Shown here in pieces: positions 40,163 through 49,076 of a stretch of DNA of 64,000 nucleotides. Numbering within the stretch: position 1 is the first letter of the stretch; every line of letters starts with the position of its first letter. The stretch covers positions 248,001-312,000 of the forward strand of contig JAPWJY010000008.1 in assembly GCA_028283765.1 (NCBI GenBank), given 5' to 3'. The notes beneath the pieces are model-generated. The model did not search any database and was not told where the DNA came from. It saw only the letters and a program-made list of their open reading frames with translations. Source of the stretch: Parvibaculaceae bacterium. Its GTDB lineage: Bacteria; Pseudomonadota; Alphaproteobacteria; Parvibaculales; Parvibaculaceae. The position numbers and the translations under genes are program-made.

Positions 40163-41455
40163 TTGGGCATTTTCAAGCATCTCTATGTGCAGGTTCTGAT
40201 CGCGATCGCCATAGGCATCGCTCTTGGCATTTTCTATCCGGCTCTGGCCGTCGACATGAAGCCACTGGGCGATGGCTTCATCAAGCTCATCAAGATGGTT
40301 ATCGGGCCGATCATCTTCTGCACGATCGTGTCCGGCATCGCCGGGATGCGGGATATGAAATCGGTGGGCCGGGTCGGGATCAAGGCGCTCGTCTATTTCG
40401 AGGTCATGACCTCGCTTGCGCTTGTGATCGGTCTGGTCATCGTCAATCTGGTAAAACCCGGCGTCGGCATCAATGCGGACGTGGCGACGATTTCGACCGA
40501 CAGCATCGCGAAATATACGGCTGCCGCCCGATCCGAGAATGTCACCGATTTTCTGCTCCATATCATTCCCGATACGTTCACCTCGGCCTTCACCGAAGGC
40601 GACCTGCTGCAAATCCTGCTGATCGCCGTGCTGGCCGGTTCTTCGCTCACCGCCATCGGCGGCGCCGGGGAGCGTGTTCTCAATCTGATCGACGATGTCG
40701 GCCACCTGTTCTTTCGCGTGGTCGCCCTGATCATGCGGGTCGCCCCCATCGGCGCGTTCGGCGCCATGGCTTTCACCATCGGCAAATATGGCGCGGGCAG
40801 CCTTGCCCAGCTCGGTCTGCTGATGGTCTGTTTTTACGCAACCTGCCTGCTGTTCATTTTCGTCGTCCTCGGCCTCATCATGCGGGTCTGCGGCCTCTCC
40901 ATCTTCAAATATCTGAATTACATCAAGGCGGAACTGCTGCTGGTGCTGGGCACCTCCTCGTCGGAATCGGCGTTGCCGCGCCTCATGGACAAGCTCGAAC
41001 ATCTGGGCTGTTCCAGACCCGTGGTCGGGCTGGTGGTGCCGACCGGTTATTCGTTCAATCTGGATGGCACGTCGATCTATCTGACCATGGCGGCCATCTT
41101 CATCGCACAGGCGACCAACACGCCCCTGACCATATGGCAGGAAGTGTCGATCCTCGCCGTCCTGCTGCTCACCTCCAAGGGCGCGGCCGGCGTCACCGGC
41201 TCGGGCTTCATCACCCTTGCCGCGACCCTGACGGCGGTCAGTCACGTACCCATCGAGGGTATCGCGCTGATATTGGGGATCGACCGGTTCATGTCGGAGG
41301 CCCGCGCGCTCACCAATATCATCGGCAACGGCGTCGCCACGATCGTCGTCGCCAAATGGGAAGGCCAGTTCGATCATGACCGCGCCGAACTAGTGCTGGC
41401 CGGGCGCGATCCGGCCTTGCTGGCGACAGATACCGAGCGTCTTGTCGGGGCGTGA
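40163..41455 (+). CDS. dctA: C4-dicarboxylate/cation symporter (DctA-like)
   Basis: DAACS-family sodium/proton-coupled uptake of succinate, fumarate or malate. Starts [18 protein letters not shown] (TTG 40163), matching the DctA N-terminus; no in-frame ATG precedes it. Core motifs: [18 protein letters not shown], the serine-rich [14 protein letters not shown] hairpin, [18 protein letters not shown], and the second hairpin [13 protein letters not shown]. 430 residues, as for E. coli DctA. Glutamate transport by a close family member cannot be excluded. Confidence 0.9.
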   Translation: MGIFKHLYVQVLIAIAIGIALGIFYPALAVDMKPLGDGFIKLIKMVIGPIIFCTIVSGIAGMRDMKSVGRVGIKALVYFEVMTSLALVIGLVIVNLVKPGVGINADVATISTDSIAKYTAAARSENVTDFLLHIIPDTFTSAFTEGDLLQILLIAVLAGSSLTAIGGAGERVLNLIDDVGHLFFRVVALIMRVAPIGAFGAMAFTIGKYGAGSLAQLGLLMVCFYATCLLFIFVVLGLIMRVCGLSIFKYLNYIKAELLLVLGTSSSESALPRLMDKLEHLGCSRPVVGLVVPTGYSFNLDGTSIYLTMAAIFIAQATNTPLTIWQEVSILAVLLLTSKGAAGVTGSGFITLAATLTAVSHVPIEGIALILGIDRFMSEARALTNIIGNGVATIVVAKWEGQFDHDRAELVLAGRDPALLATDTERLVGA

Positions 41456-41458
41456 TCC

Positions 41459-42067
41459 CTATTTTGACGCTCCCTGTTTCGACGCCCATGCCAACGACTG
41501 ATCCTGACGGTCGCTGCCCCAGAAAAGCTCCTTGCCGACCGTGAAGGACGGCGCGCCGAAGATGCCGAGGGAAACGGCCTCGGCCGTCTGCGCCTTCAGC
41601 CTTTCCTTGTTTTCCGGGGCCATCGCCCTTGCGAAAATGGCTTGCGGATCACGGTCCAGTTTTTTCAGGATGGTGGCGAGCACATTGTCGTCGGAGATGT
41701 TCTCGCCCTGCATAAAATTCGCCACATAGACCCAGCGGGTGAAGGCGGGCGCGAAACCATCGTCGGCGGCGATGAGGCCGATGCGCGCCGCCTTGAGGCT
41801 GTTTTGCGGAAAGATCCGGGGCTTGCGGAAACCGAAGCCGAGATCGCGGCAGATGCGCTCCAGGTCGCGCCACATATAGGCGCCCTTGACCGGGTAGACA
41901 TTGAACGGGCTGTCGTTCCAGCTGTGGGCCACGAAGATCGGACCCAGCAGAAAGGGACGCCAGTTGACGGTGACGCCCTTTGCCTGCGCCGCCGCCTCCA
42001 TCCGCATGGCGGCGGGATAGGAATAGGTGCTGGCGAAATCGAACCAGAAATCGAGGGGAGCCGTCAT
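41459..42067 (-). CDS. 2-hydroxychromene-2-carboxylate isomerase family (DsbA/GST-kappa fold)
   Basis: Thioredoxin-fold isomerase of the HCCA/GST-kappa group, used in naphthalene-type degradation by some bacteria and with unknown substrates in most. Starts MTAPLDFWFDFASTYSYPA, with the Ser of FASTYSY replacing a redox Cys, then WRPFLLGPIFVAHSW and GIFGAPSFTVGKELFWG. ATG 42067 follows AGGAAA. Convergent with dctA; a long inverted repeat lies just upstream. Confidence 0.9.
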   Translation of the reverse strand: MTAPLDFWFDFASTYSYPAAMRMEAAAQAKGVTVNWRPFLLGPIFVAHSWNDSPFNVYPVKGAYMWRDLERICRDLGFGFRKPRIFPQNSLKAARIGLIAADDGFAPAFTRWVYVANFMQGENISDDNVLATILKKLDRDPQAIFARAMAPENKERLKAQTAEAVSLGIFGAPSFTVGKELFWGSDRQDQSLAWASKQGASK

Positions 42068-42103
42068 GAGGGTTTCCTGTGTTTTCTTTCTTTTTAGGCT
42101 GCC

Positions 42104-42143
42104 CGGCATGTCCGATCCAGCCCCTGCTGAATCGGACATGCCG
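42104..42143. repeat. Inverted repeat in the promoter gap of isomerase and SDR genes
   Basis: Two perfect 13-base arms, CGGCATGTCCGAT and ATCGGACATGCCG, separated by 14 bases that can add CAGC/GCTG pairs. It lies in the gap between two divergent genes, 36 bases before the isomerase start. No U run follows on either strand, so a regulatory hairpin or operator is more likely than a terminator. Confidence 0.6.
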
Positions 42144-42218
42144 CAGGGTGTCTGAGCCTTTCTTCCCGCCGCCGCCTCGGTTACGGTCTGCACAACGAAA
42201 ATCACTCTCAGGGAGACG

Positions 42219-43004
42219 ATGACAATGGCGGGACGGGTTCAGGGCAAGATGGCGTTCATCACCGGCGGCGCTTCGGGGCTGGGGGCGGCGTCCGCCGTCA
42301 TGCTGGCGAAGGAGGGGGCCAGGGTCGTCGTCGCGGACATCAATCTGGCCGGGGCCGAAGCGGTCGCCGCGTCGATCAACAAGGACCATCCCGGCGTCGC
42401 CCTTGCGGTGCATCTGGACGTGACCAGCGAAAGCGGCTGGCAGAAGGCGCTTGCCGAAGGCAACGGCTTCATGGGCGGCATCAATGTGCTGTTCAACAAT
42501 GCCGGCATCGGTGGCGGCTCGACGGTGGAGGACACCGACTTCGAGACCTGGAAGAAAGTGATGGCGGTGGATGCGGATTCCGTGTTTCTCGGCTGCAAAT
42601 ATGCGCTGCCCTATATGCGGCCCCACGCGCCGGGCTCCATCATCAACACCTCGTCGATCGCGGGCCTGATCGCGGGCCATAACATGGCCTCCTACAATGC
42701 GGCCAAGGCGGCCGTGTGGCTGCTCTCCAAATCGGTGGCGCTGCATTGCGCCAAGCGCGGCTACCGCATCCGCTGCAACTCGATTCACCCGACCTTCATC
42801 GATACGCCCATTCTCGACGGGATGCTCTCGCGCGGCGGCCTGACCAAGGACGACCTCAAGGCCAAGCTGGCCAAGCAGGTGCCGCTCGGCGTGGTCGGCG
42901 ACACGGACGATGTGGCCTATGCGGTGCTCTATCTCGCCTCGGACGAATCGAAATTCATCACCGGCGCGGAACTGAAAATCGATGGCGGCATTTCCGCCAT
43001 GTGA
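42219..43004 (+). CDS. SDR family oxidoreductase
   Basis: Classical short-chain dehydrogenase of 261 residues. NAD(P) motif ITGGASGLGAASA, acidic VVADINLAGAE suggesting NAD preference, NNAGIGGGS, catalytic Ser in NTSSIAGL and Tyr159/Lys163 in ASYNAAKAA. C-terminal GAELKIDGGISAM. ATG 42219 follows GGGAGACG. Resembles hydroxysteroid or cyclic-alcohol dehydrogenases, but the substrate cannot be assigned. Confidence 0.9.
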   Translation: MTMAGRVQGKMAFITGGASGLGAASAVMLAKEGARVVVADINLAGAEAVAASINKDHPGVALAVHLDVTSESGWQKALAEGNGFMGGINVLFNNAGIGGGSTVEDTDFETWKKVMAVDADSVFLGCKYALPYMRPHAPGSIINTSSIAGLIAGHNMASYNAAKAAVWLLSKSVALHCAKRGYRIRCNSIHPTFIDTPILDGMLSRGGLTKDDLKAKLAKQVPLGVVGDTDDVAYAVLYLASDESKFITGAELKIDGGISAM

Positions 43005-43135
43005 TGGAAAAACGCGGGTTTTCCCGGCAAAAAGCCCCGTTTTCGGGGGGAATCCCGGTCCGGTTCGCTAAAAACCGTCATGTTGCCTCATCCCTGTTGC
43101 GGGGTGGCGAGAGCGTCCCCATAGTGAGGGGCATC

Positions 43136-43843
43136 ATGACGAAACGTGCGTTGATAGTTCTTCATCAGGCCCGGTCCAATTCAGGCCGGGTCGGCCGCGC
43201 CCTGGCGATGCGCGGCTATGAACTCGATATTCGCCGCCCGGCGCTGGGCGACCCGCTGCCCCAGAGCATGGCGGACCATGACGCCGCCGTGATTTTCGGT
43301 GGGCCGATGAGCGCCAACGACGATCTCGATTTCATCAAGGCCGAAACGGACTGGATCGGCGTGCCGCTGAAAGAGGGCAAGCCCTATCTGGGCATCTGCC
43401 TTGGCGCGCAGATGATGGCCCGCCATCTGGGTTCGCAGGTTTATGGCCGCAAGGATGAGCGCGTCGAGATCGGCTACGTCCCGATCCGCCCGACCGAGGC
43501 GGGCCGCGTGCTGTTCGATGATCCCCAGCATGTCTACCAGTGGCATAATCAGGGCTTCGACCTGCCCGCAGGGGCGGTGCAACTGGCCGAGGGCGAGCAT
43601 TTTCCGGTGCAGGCGATGTGCTACGGCAAGAACGCCTATGGCCTCCAGTTTCACCCGGAACTCAACCATCTGATGATGAACGCCTGGCTGACCATGGGGC
43701 GCCACCGGCTCAATCTGCACGGGGCCCAGCCCGCCTGCGACCATCATGAGGGCCGCATCCGCCACGATTATCGCATGAGGGAATGGCTGCGGCTGTTTCT
43801 GGATCAGTGGCTGGGAGACGGGAAAAAAGAGGCGGCGGAGTAA
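43136..43843 (+). CDS. Class I glutamine amidotransferase-like protein
   Basis: Stand-alone GATase1-fold protein of 235 residues. The nucleophile elbow is LGICLGAQMMARHLG with Cys88, and the His/Glu pair lies in LQFHPELN. No synthetase domain is attached. Relatives include gamma-glutamyl-polyamine hydrolase-like and GMP-synthase-like amidotransferases, but the ammonia acceptor here is unknown. A bidirectional terminator separates it from ilvD. Confidence 0.87.
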   Translation: MTKRALIVLHQARSNSGRVGRALAMRGYELDIRRPALGDPLPQSMADHDAAVIFGGPMSANDDLDFIKAETDWIGVPLKEGKPYLGICLGAQMMARHLGSQVYGRKDERVEIGYVPIRPTEAGRVLFDDPQHVYQWHNQGFDLPAGAVQLAEGEHFPVQAMCYGKNAYGLQFHPELNHLMMNAWLTMGRHRLNLHGAQPACDHHEGRIRHDYRMREWLRLFLDQWLGDGKKEAAE

Positions 43844-43876
43844 GGGGGAACCCTGCGCATGCCTTTATCGGACTGG

Positions 43877-43912
43877 AAAACCCCGTCCCGGCAAAAGCCG
43901 CGACGGGGTTTT
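43877..43912. terminator. Bidirectional intrinsic terminator between amidotransferase and ilvD
   Basis: Arms AAAACCCCGTC and GACGGGGTTTT with an inner CGGC/GCCG pair. A T run ends both sides, so it can serve the two convergent genes. Confidence 0.85.
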
Positions 43913-43920
43913 ATCTTGCC

Positions 43921-45784
43921 TTATTTGCGGTCCAGCCGGCTCACGTCCCGGACGGCGCCTCTGGCGGCGCTGGTGGTCATGGCGGCGTAGGCGCGGAGCG
44001 CGGGCGAGATTTTGCGCGGGCGCGGATTGACCGGCTTCCAGGCATCCGCTCCCTTCGCTTCCATGCGGGCCCGGCGATGAGCGAGTTCCTCGTCCGAAAC
44101 CGCGACGCGGATGGTGCGCTCGGGGATATTGATCTCGATCAGATCGCCTTCCTCGACGAGACCGATCGCGCCGCCTTCTTCCGCCTCAGGCGAGATATGG
44201 CCGATCGAAAGCCCTGAGGTGCCGCCGGAGAAGCGCCCGTCGGTGATGAGGGCGCATTCCTTGCCCAGCCCCTTCGACTTGATGTAGCTGGTCGGATAGA
44301 GCATTTCCTGCATGCCCGGGCCGCCGCGCGGACCCTCATAGCGGATCAGCACGACATCGCCCGCCTTCACGCTGGTGCCGCCGGTGGAAAGAATGCCCTT
44401 CACCGCATCGTCCTGGCTCTCGAAGATGCGCGCCGGGCCGGAAAAGACGTGAATGGAGGCATCGACGCCCGCCGTCTTCACGATGCAGCCCTCTTCCGCG
44501 ATGTTGCCATAGAGCACGGCGAGCCCGCCGTCCTTCATGAAGGCGTGCTCGACATTGCGGATGGCGCCCTTTTCCCGGTCGGTATCGAGCGCCTTGAAGC
44601 GGTTTTCCTGGCTGAACGCGACCTGCGTCGGCACGCCGCCGGGGGCGGCGCTGAAAAAGGTGCGCACGCTCTCGCTGCTGGTGCGGACGATGTCCCAGCG
44701 GTCGAGGGCCTCGGCCATGGTTGCCGAATGAACCGTCGGCAACTGGTTGTGGATGAGGCCTGCCCGGTCGAGTTCGCCGAGAATGGACATGATGCCGCCC
44801 GCGCGGTGGACATCCTCGATATGGACGTCGGGCACGGCGGGCGCGACCTTGCAGAGCACCGGCACACGCCGCGACAGGCGGTCGATGTCGGCCATGGTGA
44901 AATCGATCTCGCCTCGTGGCGGCGGCGAGCAGATGCAGCACGGTATTGGTCGAGCCGCCCATGGCGATGTCGAGCGTCATGGCGTTCTCGAAGGCCTCGA
45001 AGCTCGCGATGTTGCGGGGCAGCACGCTCTCGTCATCCTGCTCGTAATAGCGCCGGGTGATGTCGACGATGGTGTGTCCGGCCTCGACGAACAGGCGTCG
45101 GCGGTCCGCATGGGTCGCAACCACCGTGCCATTGCCGGGAAGGGCCAGACCCAGCGCCTCGGTCAGGCAGTTCATCGAATTGGCCGTGAACATGCCCGAG
45201 CACGAGCCGCAGGTCGGGCAGGCCGAGCGCTCGATGGTGGCGACTTCGGCGTCGGTATATTTGTCGTCGGCGGCGGCGACCATGGCGTCGATCAGATCGA
45301 CCGCGCGGGTGGTGCCATTGAGATCGACCTTGCCGGCCTCCATCGGCCCGCCGGAGACGAAGACGACCGGGATGTTGAGGCGCATGGCGGCGATCAGCAT
45401 GCCGGGCGTGATCTTGTCGCAATTGGAGATGCAGACCATGGCGTCGGCGCAATGGGCGTTGACCATATATTCGACGCTGTCGGCGATCAGGTCGCGGGAC
45501 GGCAGGCTGTAGAGCATGCCGTCATGGCCCATGGCGATGCCGTCATCAACCGCGATGGTGTTGAATTCCTTGGCGACGCCACCCGCATTCTCGATTTCGC
45601 GGGCAACAAGCTGGCCCAGATCCTTCAGGTGCACATGGCCGGGCACGAACTGGGTGAACGAGTTGACGACCGCGATGATCGGCTTGCCGAAATCGCCATC
45701 CTTCATGCCGGTTGCGCGCCAGAGACCGCGCGCGCCGGCCATATTGCGGCCATGGGTGGTGGTACGTGAACGATAGGGGGGCAT
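43921..45784 (-). pseudogene. ilvD: Dihydroxy-acid dehydratase IlvD, frameshifted mid-gene
   Basis: Fe-S dehydratase of isoleucine/valine synthesis. The first half ([52 protein letters not shown]) reads from 45784 to [16 protein letters not shown] near 44930. The second half ([20 protein letters not shown] to the end) is in another frame and starts near 44915. Expected HEAEIDF codons need two more bases than are present; a one-base gain gives the same shift. All Fe-S cysteines and the C-terminal domain are otherwise intact. Either a recent mutation, tolerable if another ilvD copy or rich medium exists, or an assembly error. ATG 45784 follows GAGGAAT. Confidence 0.9.
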
Positions 45785-45921
45785 TTTATTCCTCGGGCGT
45801 CGGGGGCCTTGCACAGATTACCTATGCCTGTCGCACACGGGGCGCAAGCGGAAGGAAGAACCCGGTTTTTCGTCAGGCAGGCCGGTAATCTTTTAACTAG
45901 TTGAATTATATCATGTATCAG

Positions 45922-46710
45922 TCACGCAAAGCTGTAGGCGTCCATGCGCAGGATGCCGTAATTGCTGGAGCTGTGAAGATGGCTCGGCGTCAGTTCCTCG
46001 CCACCCGCGCCCATGGCGACGAAGAGCGGCAGCAGATGCTCCTCCGTCGGGTGATTATGGGCAGCCTCCGGCGCGAGACGGCGATAGGCAAGCAACTCGT
46101 CCCTGCGCCCCTCCCTGATCGCCTCGTCCATCCAGTCGGCAAAGACGCTGACATAGGGCGGCGGCGGCATGTCGATGTCGTTGGAGCGGAACCCCGCGAG
46201 GTCGTGGGTGAAGCTGCCGGAGCCGAGGATCAGCACGCCTTCGGCCCGGAGCGCGGCCAACGCCCGGCCCACCGCCAGATGATGGGCAGGCCCCAGATGG
46301 CTTTGCACGGAAAGCTGCACCACGGGTATGTCGGCCTGCGGGTACATCATGGCGACCGGCACCCAGGCACCATGATCGAGGCCACGGGCATGGTCGGTTT
46401 CACAGGCGAGGCCCGCCTCTGCGAGAAGCTCGCTCACCCGGCCTGCGAGGTCGGGCGAGCCCGGCGCGGGATAGCTTATGTTGTAGAGCGCCGGGGGAAA
46501 GCCCCTGAAATCATGGATCGTGCCGTTGACCGCCACGGCATTGACCCTGGGCACATCCGTTTCCCAGTGCGCCGAGACGGCGAGAATGGCGCGCGGGCGG
46601 CCATGGCGCGCATCGATGGCGCGGCCGAGGCCCAGCAGAAAATCGCGAACCGGGGCATCAACCAGCGGCAGCGTCGGCGCGCCATGGCTGACGAACAGGG
46701 TGGGCAGCAC
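45922..46710 (-). CDS. DODA-type extradiol ring-opening dioxygenase (LigB-like)
   Basis: Class III extradiol dioxygenase fold, related to YgiD/DOPA 4,5-dioxygenases. Metal ligands are expected from FVSHGAPTLPLVD near the N-terminus, VSAHWETD, and LDHGAWVPVAMMYP; GSGSFTHDLAGF is another family block. The start is GTG 46710, six bases after AAGGAGGT; ATGs further upstream (46731, 46755) have no such site. Aromatic substrate unknown. Confidence 0.9.
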   Translation of the reverse strand: MLPTLFVSHGAPTLPLVDAPVRDFLLGLGRAIDARHGRPRAILAVSAHWETDVPRVNAVAVNGTIHDFRGFPPALYNISYPAPGSPDLAGRVSELLAEAGLACETDHARGLDHGAWVPVAMMYPQADIPVVQLSVQSHLGPAHHLAVGRALAALRAEGVLILGSGSFTHDLAGFRSNDIDMPPPPYVSVFADWMDEAIREGRRDELLAYRRLAPEAAHNHPTEEHLLPLFVAMGAGGEELTPSHLHSSSNYGILRMDAYSFA

Positions 46711-46812
46711 GACGGCACCTCCTTGAAACATGCGTCCCGCCGGAGCGGCGGGCATGGACAGGATATGGGGACCGGGCTGCCGGGTTCAACAAGGCAGGGA
46801 GATGATGGCAGA

Positions 46813-47736
46813 TCAGCCGTTAATGCGGATGGTCAGGGCGAGCATTTCGCGCCGGACGATGTCGGGGCATTCCATCGGCAGAAAATGGGTGGCATAGCCA
46901 AGCCGCAGGATGGTCGCTTCCGGGTCGATTTCGCCGAGCCGCATCTGGGCGACGGGGTGGCAGGTGGTGCCGTTGCCCGCATAGATCAGGGTGATTGGCA
47001 CGCGCAGGTTGCGCAGTGCGCGCCAGACATCGTGCCCCTGCGCGAGAAGGCTGGCGGCTTCCCATGCGGGAGAACAGCTCAGATGGGCATGGCCGCGCTC
47101 GTCAAGTCTTGTCCCGCCCTCGACATAATCCGCAATCATATCGTCAGGCCAGGTGCGGAACACCCCCCGGCCGCTACAGGCACGGATCATCGATGGGCGA
47201 TCAGGAAATGCGGAGCGCCGCTGTGCAGCCATGCGAGCCAGTTCGTTGCTTGAGCCAAGGCCGAGCATGTTGAGAAAACGCACCCGGCTGAGATAATTCT
47301 GCGTCCCGATCACCGGTTCGAGCAGGCAGACGCCGCGCACCAGATCGGGGCGCTCGGCTGCCACCATAAGGCTGATTGTTGCTCCCATGGAGTGTCCCGC
47401 CAGAACCACTGCCTGGGCCGTTTCGTCGGCGAACCTTTCGACGAAATGAATCATGTCGTCGCGGTAGATTTTCCAGTCGTGCAGATTTTCCGGAGCAGCA
47501 GGAAGGGTCGAATGACCATGGCCGCGCGCATCCCAGGCGCGAATATGGAAGCGGGAGGCGAGGGGCGAAAGCAGCGTGCGATAGGTAAGCGAATTGAATC
47601 CGTTCGCATGTGCGAAATGAAGCGGGATGCGGCCGCCGCCGTCCGTCCATTCCAGATAGGAAAGGCTGCCCTCGTTGCCGAAATCAAGTTCCTGCCGAAC
47701 GAGTTTTGTCACAGCCATTGCCATACTCAATCTCAT
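46813..47736 (-). CDS. Alpha/beta hydrolase
   Basis: Alpha/beta-fold hydrolase with the nucleophile elbow VLAGHSMGATIS, oxyanion loop LHFAHANGFNSLTYR, and the acid/His end YAGNGTTCHPV and LGYATHFLPMECP. Several in-frame ATGs (47781, 47760, 47748, 47736, 47724, 47718) precede the fold and none has a convincing ribosome site, so the start is uncertain; 47736 is a compromise. Substrate unknown. Confidence 0.86.
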   Translation of the reverse strand: MRLSMAMAVTKLVRQELDFGNEGSLSYLEWTDGGGRIPLHFAHANGFNSLTYRTLLSPLASRFHIRAWDARGHGHSTLPAAPENLHDWKIYRDDMIHFVERFADETAQAVVLAGHSMGATISLMVAAERPDLVRGVCLLEPVIGTQNYLSRVRFLNMLGLGSSNELARMAAQRRSAFPDRPSMIRACSGRGVFRTWPDDMIADYVEGGTRLDERGHAHLSCSPAWEAASLLAQGHDVWRALRNLRVPITLIYAGNGTTCHPVAQMRLGEIDPEATILRLGYATHFLPMECPDIVRREMLALTIRING

Positions 47737-47781
47737 GGCCGCACCCATAAAAAGTCCCATCTTCCCATTGCATCGGCACAA

Positions 47782-48198
47782 ATGGCATCAGCATAAAGGA
47801 GTCACAGCGTATGCCATTTGATCAGCTTGCCATGTATAGTAAAGGGTCGCTTTCCCGTTTATACAAAAATCTTCATTTTTCCATGCAATCTGTCAAAGAA
47901 AATCCGATACCGGAAATGGCGCGGAGGCGCTGTCCGTATTTTATGTGTTGTTTCTCTGGTCGCGATCTGTTTGCAGAACAGATTCTGTTTGTGTAGCACG
48001 GAGAAACACACATAAGCAGTGATCTTGTCTATCTGTACACACCCTAATAACCGGCCCTGCGGAAACCGTATAAATATTCTTCCCGGTCCTGAACGGGAGG
48101 GGCATTGCCGGGGTCATATTTCCGGCGGGGCGGCTCTCCCTTTTCAAGCAGCCTCAATGCGGGCATGAATAGACAAACAGAAATCAGGGAATGGAACG
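47782..48198. other. AT-richer intergenic region between hydrolase and SDR genes
   Basis: Clearly less GC-rich than its surroundings. It contains a dyad ATCTGTT-x5-AACAGAT (47965-47983) and a smaller TCCCG/CGGGA hairpin near 48080-48100, but no gene with coding character and no recognised RNA. Both adjoining genes point outward, so it must carry two promoters. Confidence 0.5.
47965..47983. promoter_or_regulatory. Possible operator dyad
   Basis: Perfect arms ATCTGTT and AACAGAT with five bases between, in the promoter-bearing gap between divergent genes. Regulator unknown. Confidence 0.35.
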
Positions 48199-48987
48199 AT
48201 GGAACTGGATCTCAAGGACAAGGTGATCTTCATTGCCGGGGCAAGCCGGGGGATCGGCCTTGGCATGGCTGAAGGATTCGCGAAGGAGGGCGCCCGGGTC
48301 GCGTTGACGGGACGCGGCGCCGATTCGCTGAAAGCCGCGCGGGAAAAACTTGTCGCCGCCGGCATTGACCCGCAAAAGCTCATCACCGTTGCCGGCGACA
48401 TGACCACATCCGCCGACATCATCCGCGCGCTTGACGAGACGGAGCGTGCGCTCGGTCCCGTCCATTGCGCCATCGCCAATGTCGGGCTGGGCCGCGCGCC
48501 GCTGGGCATCGAGGTGACCGACGAGGACTGGGAAGCGGACATCAAGCAGAACCTGCTGGGCGGCGCCTATCTGGCGCGTGAAGCGCTCAGGCGCATTCTG
48601 GCGCGCCCCGAGAGCGAACGCGCCGATGCCAGCGTCATCCTCATTTCCTCGATCGCGGGGGTGGATACGCTGGGGTCGTCGCTGACCTATGCCGCGACCA
48701 AGGCCGCCACGAACCATCTGACGCGCGCGCTTTCGCGGCTTGCGGGCAAGGAAAACGTGCGCGTCAACGCCATCGCTCCGGGCAACATCCTGTTCGAGGG
48801 CGGCACCTGGGAAAAGAGCATCACCGAACGTCCGGAAGCCTGGGGCCGCTGGATCAGGCGCGAGGTGGCGCTTCGCCGTTTCGGCACTGTCGAGGAAATC
48901 GCCGACGCCGCGATGTTTCTGGCAAGTCCCCGGGCGAAATTCATCACCGGGCAGGTGCTGGTGGTGGATGGCGGACAGGTGCGCTAG
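48199..48987 (+). CDS. SDR family oxidoreductase
   Basis: Classical SDR of 262 residues: IAGASRGIGLGMAEG, a basic GRGADSL after strand 2 (NADPH-leaning), Ser in LISSIAGVDTL and Tyr164/Lys168 in LTYAATKAATNHL, with GQVLVVDGGQ at the end. Similar to 3-oxoacyl-ACP-reductase-like SDRs of degradation pathways. A terminator follows immediately, isolating it from the convergent acyl-CoA dehydrogenase operon. Confidence 0.9.
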   Translation: MELDLKDKVIFIAGASRGIGLGMAEGFAKEGARVALTGRGADSLKAAREKLVAAGIDPQKLITVAGDMTTSADIIRALDETERALGPVHCAIANVGLGRAPLGIEVTDEDWEADIKQNLLGGAYLAREALRRILARPESERADASVILISSIAGVDTLGSSLTYAATKAATNHLTRALSRLAGKENVRVNAIAPGNILFEGGTWEKSITERPEAWGRWIRREVALRRFGTVEEIADAAMFLASPRAKFITGQVLVVDGGQVR

Positions 48988-49027
48988 ACGCGGACCGGTC
49001 TCATTTTTCGCAATGGCGGCAAATAAA

Positions 49028-49054
49028 AAATGCCCGGGCATTTCCCGGGCATTT
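49028..49054. terminator. Bidirectional terminator between SDR and acyl-CoA dehydrogenase
   Basis: Arms AAATGCCCGGG and CCCGGGCATTT around CATTT; A/T tracts flank both sides. Confidence 0.8.
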
Positions 49055-49076
49055 CTCATGACGCATCAGTGAAACA

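Noticed and set aside
47811-47996. Small + strand reading frame of 61 codons in the AT-rich gap
   Set aside because: No ribosome site, irregular codon use, aromatic/Cys-rich junk-like product and no homology recognised.
42219-48987. A single aromatic-degradation operon from the isomerase, SDRs and extradiol dioxygenase
   Set aside because: The genes alternate in direction, are separated by terminators and by ilvD, and their substrates are unknown, so a joint pathway is not supported.
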